DNA from: Hyphomonas sp. | GTDB taxonomy: Bacteria > Pseudomonadota > Alphaproteobacteria > Caulobacterales > Hyphomonadaceae | Length of the DNA: 64,000 nucleotides | Reading direction: 5' to 3' | Assembly (NCBI RefSeq): GCF_018402285.1 | Contig: NZ_JAGYJH010000003.1 | Location: forward strand, 62,001 to 126,000 | Shown here: one piece after another, positions 27,651 to 37,200 of the stretch | Layout: the number at the start of each line of letters is the position of its first letter | Position numbering within the stretch: position 1 is the stretch's first letter | Program-made: the position numbers and the translations under genes | The notes under the pieces: model-generated | Database searches by the model: none | What the model was told of the DNA's origin: nothing | What the model saw: the letters and a program-made list of their open reading frames with translations, nothing else

Positions 27651-28655
27651 TCAGATCGTCAGGACGATCTTGCCGAAATGTTTCTGGCTGGCCTGGTGGG
27701 CAAAGGCCGCAGCAATCTGGTCGAGCGGGAATTTGCTGTCGATCACAGGGCGCATGGTGGAGGCTTCGATGGCTTCCACCATGTCTTCCTGATGGCGGCG
27801 CGAACCGACCGTGATGCCTGATACAGTGATGTTGCGCGAGAAAAGTGCAGCCGTCGGCACCTCGCCGGAAACACCCGTCAGCACACCGATCAGCGAGATG
27901 TGACCGCCCGGGCGGCAGGCATTGATCGACTGGGCCATTGTGCCGGGGCCGCCGATCTCGACGACCTCATCGACGCCGCGACCACCGGTCAGCTCGAACG
28001 CCTTGCGGCCCCATTCGGGCGTATCCTTGTAATTGATGACGTGATCGGCGCCGAGGCTTTTGAGCTTCTCCATCTTCTCGTTTGACGAGGACGTCGCGAT
28101 CACGCGCGCTCCGGCCAGCTTGGCAAACTGCAGCGCGAAAATCGAAACCCCGCCTGTGCCCTGCACCAGCACCCAGTCACCCGGCTTGGTCCTTGTTTCG
28201 ACGAACATGCCGCGCCAGGCCGTCAGCGCGGCGCAGGGAAGGGTTGCGGCCTCCTCAAAGCTCCAGCCGGCCGGCATGCGGGTGAAAGAAGTTTCAGGCG
28301 CCGCCACAAACTCGGCGCCAAAGCCGTCGGCGCCATCGCCCGGCACGCTGGCAAAGCCTGCCGCTTCAATCTGGCCTGACTGCCAGCTGGGGAAGAACAG
28401 GGAGATGACCTTGTCGCCCACTTTCCATTTGGTGACGCCTTCTCCTATCGCGACGACCTCTCCTGCCCCATCGGACATCGGGATACGGCCATCGGGCGTC
28501 GGGATGCCGCCGAGCACCACAACGAAGTCGTGATAGTTGAGCGAACTCGCGCGCACGCGCACCAGAACTTCGCCCGCTTTGGGCTTGGGGTCGTCCCGCG
28601 TCTCTATGACGAGGTTCTGAAGCCCGCCGGGCTTTTTGACGGCTGCTACTTTCAT
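27651..28655 (-). CDS. Zinc-type alcohol dehydrogenase / NADPH:quinone reductase family (MDR) protein
   Basis: From the ATG at 28655, with GGAGG 8 nt upstream, the protein has 334 residues. It has the medium-chain reductase fold: GroES-like N-domain with ASSLNYHDF, then cofactor motif VLVQGTGGVSIFALQFAKL and SSSNEKMEKLKSLGAD. The Zn ligands of alcohol dehydrogenases are absent, so a quinone/enoyl reductase is most likely. Longer starts to 28862 add an Arg/Pro-rich segment with no support. It heads a group of lipid-type genes on this strand. Confidence 0.88.
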   Translation of the reverse strand: MKVAAVKKPGGLQNLVIETRDDPKPKAGEVLVRVRASSLNYHDFVVVLGGIPTPDGRIPMSDGAGEVVAIGEGVTKWKVGDKVISLFFPSWQSGQIEAAGFASVPGDGADGFGAEFVAAPETSFTRMPAGWSFEEAATLPCAALTAWRGMFVETRTKPGDWVLVQGTGGVSIFALQFAKLAGARVIATSSSNEKMEKLKSLGADHVINYKDTPEWGRKAFELTGGRGVDEVVEIGGPGTMAQSINACRPGGHISLIGVLTGVSGEVPTAALFSRNITVSGITVGSRRHQEDMVEAIEASTMRPVIDSKFPLDQIAAAFAHQASQKHFGKIVLTI

Positions 28656-28710
28656 GGTCTTGTCCTCCCTTGGATGTGGCAGGACGGGACCTACACCGCC
28701 CTTAGGGAAG

Positions 28711-30171
28711 TCAAGAGGAAGGCGTGAGCCTTGCCTCGCGTAAGGCTTTCCGGCGAACCTTGCCCGCATCGTCCCGCACCGCCTCGGCGGTATACTCAAA
28801 GCTCTTGGGTATCTTGTAGCGCACAAGGCGCTCGGAAAGATGCGCGGCCATCGCCGCATCATCGACCGGCCCGTCGGGACGGTCGATCACCGCATGCAGG
28901 CGCGCGCCCATATCCTCGTCCGGAAAACCAATGACGGCAGACGAGCGCACGCCCGGATAGGCCTCGATCGCCGCTTCGACCTCAGCTGGATAGATATTGG
29001 CCCCGCCGACGATGATCATGTCGGACAGGCGGTCAGAGAGGTAGAGATAGCCGTCCTCATCCATCCAGCCGAGATCGCCGAGGCTCTCCCAGCCCCCGTC
29101 GATCGCCTTGGCGTCTGCGCCGATATAGCGATAGGTCGTGCCTGCGCCTGCAAGCGGTCGGATGAACACCTCACCCACTTTGCGCGTCGGAAGTGTCTCG
29201 CCATTCTCCCCGACAATCTTCATTTCGCAGGTCTCGACCGGCTTTCCGACCGAGCCCCTGTGTTTCAGCCATTCCGTACCCTGAATGGTTGTCGAGCCCT
29301 GACCCTCTGTGCCGCCATAGAGTTCCCAGACAACTTCGGGGCCGAGCCATTCGATAAAGCATTCCTTCAGCCACGCAGGACAAGGCGCCGCCAGATGCCA
29401 GAGCGCCTTGAGGCTGGAGAGATCATACCGGCAGCGTACTTCCTCTGGCAGCGACCAGATGCGGCGCATCATGGTGGGGACGGCGTAGACCACATCCACC
29501 TTGTGTTTCTCTATCAGCGAGAGGGTCTCTTCTGCATCAAACCGGGTCGTTACCACAACCGTGCACCCTTTAAAGAGCGCCGTCATCGCCCAAAGGAAGG
29601 GACCATTGTGATAGAGCGGTCCTGGAATGAGCATGCAGCCTTGCTGGGGAATTTCCAGAAGCGGCACGTCCGGATCTGAAGCTGCCGGCTGTTTGGATAC
29701 GATGAGCTTTGGGCGACCAGTTGACCCGCCTGATGTCATGGCCTTGAAGCTCGCAGCCGTAACTTCCGGGAGCGGAGTATCAGGCAGGTCCTGGCCGGGC
29801 GCAAACCCCTGGCGGACACAGGCGGCCTGCGGATACTCCCCTTCAGCCACACCGATCACGAGGCTGGGCGCGCCGATCTCGACGATCTGGTCCCGTTCCA
29901 GCTTTGGTAGCCGCGCTGAAATCGGCTGAGGTGTTGCCCCAGCTTTCCAGATCGCAAAGCAGGCCTCGAAAAACTCGATGCCATTGGGGAGCGAAACCGT
30001 GACAAAGTCATCCGGCTTGACCCCGAGCTGCTGGTAGGCACGCGCAAGCTGGTTCGTGCGGGCTTCAAGCTCGGCCCAGCTTACGTTCCGCCCCTCATGG
30101 CTGAGAACCGTGCGCTCAGGCTGCAGGGCCGCCCAATGCGCAATAATGCGAGACAGTGAAATCATGGCCAT
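28711..30171 (-). CDS. AMP-dependent acyl-CoA synthetase/ligase
   Basis: The protein has the ANL-superfamily motifs MTSGGSTGRPKLIVS (P-loop), ELYGGTEGQG (A5), YLYLSDRLSDMIIVGGANIYP (A8) and a C-terminal IPKSFEY before the catalytic Lys region. It activates a carboxylic acid to acyl-AMP and then to acyl-CoA. Chain length is not evident. I prefer the ATG at 30171, preceded by GGGG about 10 nt away. Starts at 30189 and 30165 are possible. It lies between the reductase and the lysophospholipase-like gene. Confidence 0.9.
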   Translation of the reverse strand: MAMISLSRIIAHWAALQPERTVLSHEGRNVSWAELEARTNQLARAYQQLGVKPDDFVTVSLPNGIEFFEACFAIWKAGATPQPISARLPKLERDQIVEIGAPSLVIGVAEGEYPQAACVRQGFAPGQDLPDTPLPEVTAASFKAMTSGGSTGRPKLIVSKQPAASDPDVPLLEIPQQGCMLIPGPLYHNGPFLWAMTALFKGCTVVVTTRFDAEETLSLIEKHKVDVVYAVPTMMRRIWSLPEEVRCRYDLSSLKALWHLAAPCPAWLKECFIEWLGPEVVWELYGGTEGQGSTTIQGTEWLKHRGSVGKPVETCEMKIVGENGETLPTRKVGEVFIRPLAGAGTTYRYIGADAKAIDGGWESLGDLGWMDEDGYLYLSDRLSDMIIVGGANIYPAEVEAAIEAYPGVRSSAVIGFPDEDMGARLHAVIDRPDGPVDDAAMAAHLSERLVRYKIPKSFEYTAEAVRDDAGKVRRKALREARLTPSS

Positions 30172-30201
30172 GGTCGCGGTTCCCCTCATATTTCTACCGG
30201 T

Positions 30202-31155
30202 TCAGATGCCGGCTCTTTTCAATAGTCTTTGAAATCCTGCCCAGAATTCGGCGCGCCGGTCGTCGGTCTCCATCAGGATTTCGTGCATCGCCCCATCGAC
30301 GGTTACATGCTCACAATCCTTGAGGCGCGCTGCAATCTTGTCGTGGGCAGAATTATCGATGAGTTTTTCCTCGCCTGCCGAAGCAACGAAGACCGGGATA
30401 TCGACTTTCGCCAGCGTTCTCGGCTTGGAGAATGTGGAAAAAATATCCAGCGATGCGCCGAGCCAACCCCAGGTGACCGGCCCCAGTTCAAGGTCAGGCT
30501 GCGCATCTGTCAATGCGCGCTGGAGGTCCCAGCGGCGCTTGTCATGGGTCACGATGTTGGTTTCGAAACGCTCCGGCGGGCCTGGCTGCATGGCGTAGTC
30601 ACCCGACCGCCCGGTGGCGCGCATGGCCCAGACAAGATAGCGCATCCCGAGGAAGGGAGACTTCAGCCCCCACATGGGCGCGCAGAACGCAGCCGCCTCG
30701 ACCTTAACAAGCCCTTTGGCAATCGCTGCCAGCGCGATGGCGCCGCCCATCGAATGAGCCAGCGACACGTAAGGGCGCGGCAGCCGGCTTTCGAGCGCAT
30801 CAAGCCCTTTGGCGAGCGCGGTCATAAAGGTTTCAAACCGGTCGATATGGCCCTTCTTGCTGTCGGGCAGCAGCCGGTCAGAGAGTCCCTGACCCGGCCA
30901 GTCGAGGATGACAAGCGCAAAGCCCATCTGCTGGAGTTCGCGGCCAACCTCGAAATACTTCTCTATGAATTCGGTCCGGCCCGGACAGACAATCACGGTG
31001 CCGCGCGCCCTTGACGGAGACAGCGCCGGGGCGATGCAGGCTCTGAGCCGGCGGCCCTCAGACCCCTCAAACCAGACGATCTCTGCGCCTTGTGGCGGAA
31101 TATTGCCGGAAACTTCGACAAAACTGTCCAGCCTGTCAGCGGAGGAATTCGCCAT
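30202..31155 (-). CDS. Alpha/beta hydrolase, lysophospholipase / monoacylglycerol lipase type
   Basis: This protein carries the serine-aminopeptidase S33-like fold: CPGRTEFIEKYFEVGREL, LDWPGQGLSDRLLPD and nucleophile elbow AHSMGGAIAL. IPVFVASAGEEKLID (acid region) and DGAMHEILMETD (His) follow. The pattern matches PldB-type lysophospholipases. I chose the ATG at 31155, which has GGAG 8 nt upstream. A start at 31224 is less supported. It is 30 bp upstream of the acyl-CoA ligase, consistent with release and activation of fatty acids. Confidence 0.88.
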   Translation of the reverse strand: MANSSADRLDSFVEVSGNIPPQGAEIVWFEGSEGRRLRACIAPALSPSRARGTVIVCPGRTEFIEKYFEVGRELQQMGFALVILDWPGQGLSDRLLPDSKKGHIDRFETFMTALAKGLDALESRLPRPYVSLAHSMGGAIALAAIAKGLVKVEAAAFCAPMWGLKSPFLGMRYLVWAMRATGRSGDYAMQPGPPERFETNIVTHDKRRWDLQRALTDAQPDLELGPVTWGWLGASLDIFSTFSKPRTLAKVDIPVFVASAGEEKLIDNSAHDKIAARLKDCEHVTVDGAMHEILMETDDRRAEFWAGFQRLLKRAGI

Positions 31156-31243
31156 GCACGGGTCTCCAGGGGGCCAGATGAATGAACCGCCCGCAGGTCT
31201 CCCCGGGGCGGCCCAATTCGTCAAGCGATCTGATTCAGGCGGT

Positions 31244-31549
31244 TTAGCCGGCCAGCTTCTTCATCAGTGACTGGAGCTGCATGGCAACAGACATGTCGCC
31301 TGCAACTTTGAGCTTGCCCTGCATGAATGCCATGGTGGGGTCGAGCGCGCCGGCTGCGAGCTTGGTAAAGTCGTCCCAGTTGACCGAAATGGTCGCATCG
31401 GCTGCGCTGTCAGAGTTGTCAGCGACGCCGGCGGCACCGTCGATGAACAGCTTGCCGGCGCTACCGAAGTCAAACTTTACTTTTTTCTTGAAGTCGCTGC
31501 CGCCAGCAACGGCTGTTGCTGCGCGCTCAGTGAGTTGGGCGAGATCCAT
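31244..31549 (-). CDS. SCP2 sterol-binding domain protein
   Basis: This protein of 101 residues is a single SCP2 domain: KKVKFDFGSAGKLFIDG, TISVNWDDFTKLAAGALDP and AFMQGKLKVAGDMSVAMQLQ. It should be a small cytoplasmic lipid carrier. The ATG at 31549 has GGAGG 8 nt upstream. The longer frame to 31810 overlaps the divergent carboxyltransferase gene and lacks domain support. Its neighbours (hydrolase, acyl-CoA ligase, carboxyltransferase) all handle lipids or acyl-CoA. Confidence 0.9.
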   Translation of the reverse strand: MDLAQLTERAATAVAGGSDFKKKVKFDFGSAGKLFIDGAAGVADNSDSAADATISVNWDDFTKLAAGALDPTMAFMQGKLKVAGDMSVAMQLQSLMKKLAG

Positions 31550-31657
31550 CAGGCTTCCTCCTTGGATTGATACCTGCTGCGGATAAAGCAAACCGGGCGA
31601 TGCCCGGCAAGAAGAATCCCTTGACGCGCCTTGCGGCACATCGATCAGTTGCAATCC

Positions 31658-33205
31658 ATGAGTTGGGAAAAAGCCATCGAAGAGCTCCGACGCCGGGAAC
31701 GCCTGGCCGAGGAAATGGGGGGAGATGAGCCGGTTTCGCGCCAGCGCGGACGCGGCAAGCTGACTGTGCGCGAAAGGGTCGCCTTTCTGGCTGATCCGGG
31801 AAGTTTTCACGAGATCGGCAAGATCGCCGGCAAGGCGAGTTATGGCGCGGATGACGAACTGGACGGTTTCATGCCGTCGAACTCGGTCATGGGCCGGGCC
31901 CGGCTTGATGGCCGCTCAACCGTAATTCTGGCGGACGACTTCACGGTTCGGGGCGGCGCGGCAGATGCTTCGATCTGGCAGAAAATGGTTCAGGCCATCA
32001 AGATGGCGGCTGAATACCGCATGCCTCTGGTTCAGATGATCGATGGCACCGGCGGGGGCGGTTCGGTCAAGATGCTGGAGAAGGACCCGCGGACCTACAT
32101 CCCCGAAACGCCCGGCTGGAACGAGATCGTCCATGGTCTGACACAGGTGCCTTTTGTATCCCTTGCCCTCGGTCCCTGCGCCGGTATGGGCGCGGGCCGT
32201 GTCGCTGCCAGCCATTTCAGCATCATGGTCAAAGAGCTCAGTCAGGTCTTCGTTGCCGGACCGCCCGTCGCGATTGCCCTTGGAGAGAATGTCACGAAGG
32301 AAGAACTCGGCGGCTGGAAGATCCAGGGGCAGAACGGAACCGTGGACAATGTGGTCGACAGCGAAGCGGACGCGTTCATCGCCGCGCGGCGTTTCCTCTC
32401 CTACCTTCCCCCATCCGTCCATGAACTTCCAGCACGCGTTCAGCCTTCAGACGATCCAAAACGCCGGGAGGAGAACCTTCTCTCCATCGTGCCAAAGGAT
32501 GGCCGCACGCCTTACAAACCCCGCCGGATCGTCGAGGCCGTGGTGGACACAGGCAGCTTCTTCGAGATCGGCCACGACTGGGGCCGGGGCATTGTGACCG
32601 GCCTTGCCCGGATCGACGGCCACGCCGTCGGCATCATGGCGGGCGATCCCTTCTTCCTCGATGGCGCCTGGACAGCCGATGTCTGTGACAAGGTCACCCG
32701 GCATATGGACCTTTGTTCCACATTCCATCTTCCGGTCATCCATTTTGTCGACTGCCCGGGCTTTGCGGTGGGCGTCAAAGCCGAGACCGCAGGCGTTACG
32801 CGCGCGGGTGTGCGCGCCATGACGGCGGTGTATCAGGCCAGTGTTCCGGTCTGCTCTGTTGTCATCCGCAAGGCCTATGGCCTTGCCGGATCGGCCATGA
32901 TGAACCAGTCGCGAACCAAATGGCGCTATTGCTGGCCAAGCGGGGACTGGGGCTCACTACCGATGGCAGGTGGCATTGAGGCAGCGTTCCGAAAGGAACT
33001 TTCAGAAGCCGAAGACCCCGACGCGCTCAAGGCGCAGCTTTACAAGAAGTTTGAAGCCATCCGCTCACCTTTCCGGACAGCAGAGAGTTTCTTTGCGGAA
33101 GAAATCATCGATCCACGCGACACCCGCCCCCTGCTTGCCGACTTTGCCGGACATGCCCAACGCGTGCTGGAAACTGGTGAAAGACGCACAGGCTTCCGTC
33201 CCTGA
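31658..33205 (+). CDS. Acyl-CoA carboxylase, carboxyltransferase (beta) subunit
   Basis: The 515 residues form the two-domain biotin-dependent carboxyltransferase, with RGRGKLTVRERVAFLADPGSF near the N-terminus. The oxyanion-hole Gly segments are GPCAGMGAGRVA in the first half and FVDCPGFAVGVKAE and RKAYGLAGSAMM in the second. It transfers CO2 from carboxybiotin to an acyl-CoA. Propionyl-, methylcrotonyl- or another acyl-CoA cannot be decided, and no biotin carboxylase subunit is nearby. I chose the ATG at 31658 over the TTG at 31631. It is divergent from the SCP2 gene. Confidence 0.9.
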   Translation: MSWEKAIEELRRRERLAEEMGGDEPVSRQRGRGKLTVRERVAFLADPGSFHEIGKIAGKASYGADDELDGFMPSNSVMGRARLDGRSTVILADDFTVRGGAADASIWQKMVQAIKMAAEYRMPLVQMIDGTGGGGSVKMLEKDPRTYIPETPGWNEIVHGLTQVPFVSLALGPCAGMGAGRVAASHFSIMVKELSQVFVAGPPVAIALGENVTKEELGGWKIQGQNGTVDNVVDSEADAFIAARRFLSYLPPSVHELPARVQPSDDPKRREENLLSIVPKDGRTPYKPRRIVEAVVDTGSFFEIGHDWGRGIVTGLARIDGHAVGIMAGDPFFLDGAWTADVCDKVTRHMDLCSTFHLPVIHFVDCPGFAVGVKAETAGVTRAGVRAMTAVYQASVPVCSVVIRKAYGLAGSAMMNQSRTKWRYCWPSGDWGSLPMAGGIEAAFRKELSEAEDPDALKAQLYKKFEAIRSPFRTAESFFAEEIIDPRDTRPLLADFAGHAQRVLETGERRTGFRP

Positions 33206-33303
33206 ACGTTCAGCTTGCCAGTTTCCAACCTGCTTCGGGCATTCTCTTGCCATTTTTCAGGAGATGATGCCTGTTACGCCCATCCTTGGGGAGGACATCG
33301 ATC

Positions 33304-34197
33304 ATGCTCTGGAAATATGCTGCTTCGGCGCTGCCGCTTGTACTTATCGCCGCCTGCGGCGGTGCGCAGGACAGGGATTACGCATCGCCAGGCGCGCCGC
33401 CGCCTCCTGTGGAGATGGCCATGAAAACGGCCGAGCCCGCTTATGATGCGTTGGAGGGATCTGGTGGCGGCGAAACGGCTCCGGCCACCGAACAGTATAT
33501 TGCCTATGCCCACAGTGTCGGCATGCGCCTTCCGGTAAAAAGCATAGAGCCGACCATGCAGGGACATATCTCGGCTTGCAATGCGGCCGGACCTTCGGTC
33601 TGTATCGTCACAAATTCCTGGCTCAATGCGTATTCGGAAGACTCTGTCTCCGCGTCCCTGAACATTCGCGCAACGCCCGCCTGGATCGATACATTCCTGT
33701 CAGCCGTTGAGGCAGAAGCCGAAGCTGCCAAAGGTGAAATCACAAACCGTCAGACGACGGCTGAAGACCTGACTGTTTCGATAATCGATACAGGCGCGCG
33801 CCTTAAGGCTCAGCAGACCCTTCAGGAACGCCTTGAAAAACTCCTCGCAGATCGCCCAGGCGAACTTGGCGAGCTACTCGAGACCGAACGCGAGCTTGCC
33901 CGGGTTAATGGCGAGATCGACTCGCTGACATCTTCGCTCGCGGCGCTCCGCCAGCGCGTGGACATGAGCCAGCTTTCGGTGAGCTACGAAACGAAGCTCA
34001 ACCCGGTTTCCCAAGGTGCACTTCAGCCCCTGGGTGACGCATTCGGGAGCTTCTTCTATAATCTCGCGAGCGCGGTGGCGGCAGTTGTCACGGCCTTTGC
34101 AGTCGGCCTCCCCTGGCTGATGCTGATCGGCGTCCTGCTCTGGATCTGGCTACGGATGATCTGGCCACGCATCCGCAGGAAGAAGCCGGGGACCTGA
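33304..34197 (+). CDS. DUF4349 domain lipoprotein
   Basis: From the ATG at 33304 (GGGGAGG about 10 nt upstream) the N-terminus MLWKYAASALPLVLIAACGG is a lipoprotein signal with Cys18. A long helical region (ARLKAQQTLQERLEKLLA, ERELARVNGEIDSLTSSLAA) has coiled-coil character, and a TM helix near the C-terminus is followed by a basic tail. This is the DUF4349 pattern. The family is membrane-anchored and of unknown function. It is monocistronic and convergent with gltB. Confidence 0.88.
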   Translation: MLWKYAASALPLVLIAACGGAQDRDYASPGAPPPPVEMAMKTAEPAYDALEGSGGGETAPATEQYIAYAHSVGMRLPVKSIEPTMQGHISACNAAGPSVCIVTNSWLNAYSEDSVSASLNIRATPAWIDTFLSAVEAEAEAAKGEITNRQTTAEDLTVSIIDTGARLKAQQTLQERLEKLLADRPGELGELLETERELARVNGEIDSLTSSLAALRQRVDMSQLSVSYETKLNPVSQGALQPLGDAFGSFFYNLASAVAAVVTAFAVGLPWLMLIGVLLWIWLRMIWPRIRRKKPGT

Positions 34198-34221
34198 TCC
34201 CTTTCAGGACCAGGCCTCCCC

Positions 34222-37200
34222 TCAGGCCCGCTCGGCCTGTTTGCGCTTGGCCGTATCGCCCTTGCGGGCAAGCAGCAGGCCTGCAATCTCCTTGGGAACG
34301 ATCATCAGCATCTGGCTGAGGGTCGTCTCCCAGGCGTCAGCGAGTTCCTTGCCGCGCACAGAACCGGTACGCCGGACATGCTCTTCCAGCAGGGATCTGG
34401 CTTCACCCACATGCTCTTCAGGCATATCAGCCAGCAGATACCAGTCGATCGAATCGGGGTTGGCGACCCGTTCGAAACGCTGCTGGGGATCCCATACGAA
34501 GGCAGCACCGCCTGTCATCCCCGCCCCGAAGTTGTCGCCGACTGGCCCAAGGATAAGTGCGCGGCCGCCTGTCATGTATTCGCAGCCATTGGCCCCGCAG
34601 CCTTCCACAACGGCCTTTGCGCCGGAATTTCGAACTGCAAAGCGAACGCCGGCAGTTCCGGCTGCGAACAGCTTGCCGGAAGTTGCTCCATAGAGGCAGG
34701 TGTTGCCGATGATTGCATCGCCCACAGCGGCGCGGCGGTCCCGCGGGCGCGGCGTCACGACGATGCTCGCACCGGAGAGTCCCTTGCCGACATAATCATT
34801 GGCGTCCCCCAGCACTTCCAGGAGTAGCCCCTGCACGCTGAACGCGCCCAGCGACTGACCGGCAGAGCCTTCGAGGCGAATATGCAGCCGCCCTTCCGGC
34901 AAGGCATGCATGCCAAATTTTCGGGTGATGCGCGAACTTGCCCGCGCGCCAATGGCACGCATCGTGTTCTGCACTCCATATTCCAACTGCATCTTCTCGC
35001 CGCGTTCGAAGAACGGTTCGGCATCCCGCAGGATCTGGGCGTCCAGCGTATCAGGAACCGGTTCGCGGCGGTTGGGTTTGTAGACCACTGGGGCGTCGGT
35101 ATCGACCTGAACCAACAGCGGGTTGAGATCGAGATCGTCCAGATGCGTCGCGCCGCGGCTCACCTGCTTGAGGAGGTCCGTGCGTCCGATAGCCTCGTCT
35201 AGCGAGGTAAGCCCAAGAGAGGCCAGGATCTCACGCACGTCCTCGGCGATGAAACTCATCAGGTTGACCACTTTGTCCGGGTTGCCGGTAAAGTGCGCCC
35301 TCAGTGCCTCGTCCTGCGTGCAGACGCCGACCGGGCAGGTGTTGGAATGACATTGGCGGACCATGATGCAGCCCATCGCAACCAACGACGCGGTGCCGAT
35401 GCCATACTCTTCCGCTCCCAGCATCGCAGCGATGACAATGTCGCGTCCGGTGCGCAAACCCCCATCTGTCCTCAGGGTAATCTTTTCACGGAGATTATTG
35501 AGCGAGAGCACCTGATGGGCCTCGGCAAGGCCAATTTCCCAGGGGAGACCGGCATACTTGATCGAGGTCTGCGGGCTCGCGCCCGTTCCGCCGACTCCCC
35601 CGGCGATCAGGATGATGTCGGCTTTCGCCTTCGCCACGCCTGCTGCAACCGTACCAACGCCAGACTGGGCCACCAGTTTCACACAGACGCGCGCATCCGG
35701 ATTGATCTGTTTGAGATCATAGATCAGCTGCGCGAGGTCTTCGATCGAATAGATGTCGTGGTGCGGCGGCGGCGAAATCAGCATGACACCGGGCGTTGCA
35801 TGCCGAAGCCTCGCGATGAGTTCGGTTACCTTGAACCCCGGCAGCTGTCCGCCTTCGCCAGGCTTGGCGCCCTGGGCCACCTTGATCTCGATCTCGCGAC
35901 ATTCATTGAGATATTCTGCCGTGACGCCAAAACGGCCAGATGCGATCTGTTTGACGGCCGAGTTCATGTTGTCGCCATTTGGCAGCGGCCGGTAGCGGGC
36001 CCGGTCTTCCCCGCCCTCTCCGGATACGGACTTTGCGCCGATCCTGTTCATGGCCACGTTGAGTGTGCCATGAGCTTCAGGCGACAATGCCCCCAGCGAC
36101 ATGCCCGGCGTGACGAACCGCTTCCGGATTTCATTTATCGACTGAACCTGGCTGAGCGCCACTTTCGGTCCCGCCGCTTTGAAGTCCAGAAGGTCACGAA
36201 GCTGCAGCGGATCGCGCGCGTGCACGGCGTCGACGTACTTGCGGTAGATCGCATAATCACCTCGGTCGCACGCAGCCTGCAGCGTGTGGATCAGGTTGCC
36301 GTCCAGAGCATGCGGCTCGTCAGAGGCGCGCAACCGATAGAACCCGCCAACCGGCAGAGAGATGACATCTTCATCAAACGCCTTCTGATGGCGCACGAGC
36401 GCGTTCTCTTCCAGACCGGCAAGACCGAGGCCGGATATCCGGCTGGACATGCCCGGGAAATAATCCGCCACGAGTGCGCGCGAAAGGCCAAGCGCCTCGA
36501 AATTATAGCCGCCGCGATAGGAGGAAATGACAGAGATGCCCATCTTCGAGATGATCTTCAGAAGGCCCGCCTCAACAGCCTCCTTGAAGTTCTGCACGGC
36601 CTTTCCAAGCGAGATGTCTCCCAGCAGTCCACGCGCATGCCGGTCAGCAATGGCATCCTGGGCGAGATAGGCGTTCACGCACGTAGCGCCAACACCCACC
36701 AAAACGGCAAAATAGTGCGTGTCGAGACATTCGGCGGATCTTACCGTGATCGAGCAGAAGGTGCGAAGCCCCTGCTCGACGAGGTGGGAATGAACCGCGC
36801 CGGTCGCAAGAACCATCGGAACGGCAATCCGGCTGGCGGACTGATGTTCATCCGTCAGGATGATGTGTTCCCGCCCTGCCCGAACTGCCTCTTCCGCCTC
36901 GCGCCGGATTCGCGCAAGCGCTTCCTTCAGCGCTGCGCCTTCAGATGTAACGTCGGACGCATCAAACGTGCAGTCGATGATTTCGGTGCCAACGCCCAAC
37001 CGTTCGATCAGGCGTTCATACATGCCCGTCGTCAGGACCGGGCTTTCGAGGACGAAAACTTCCTGTTGCGACTTGTCCGTATCAAGAACGTTTCCAAGGT
37101 TCTTGAAGCGCGTACGCAGGCTCATGACCCGCCCCTCGCGCAGCGGATCAATCGGCGGGTTGGTGACCTGGCTGAAGTTCTGCCGGAAGAAATGGCTCAT

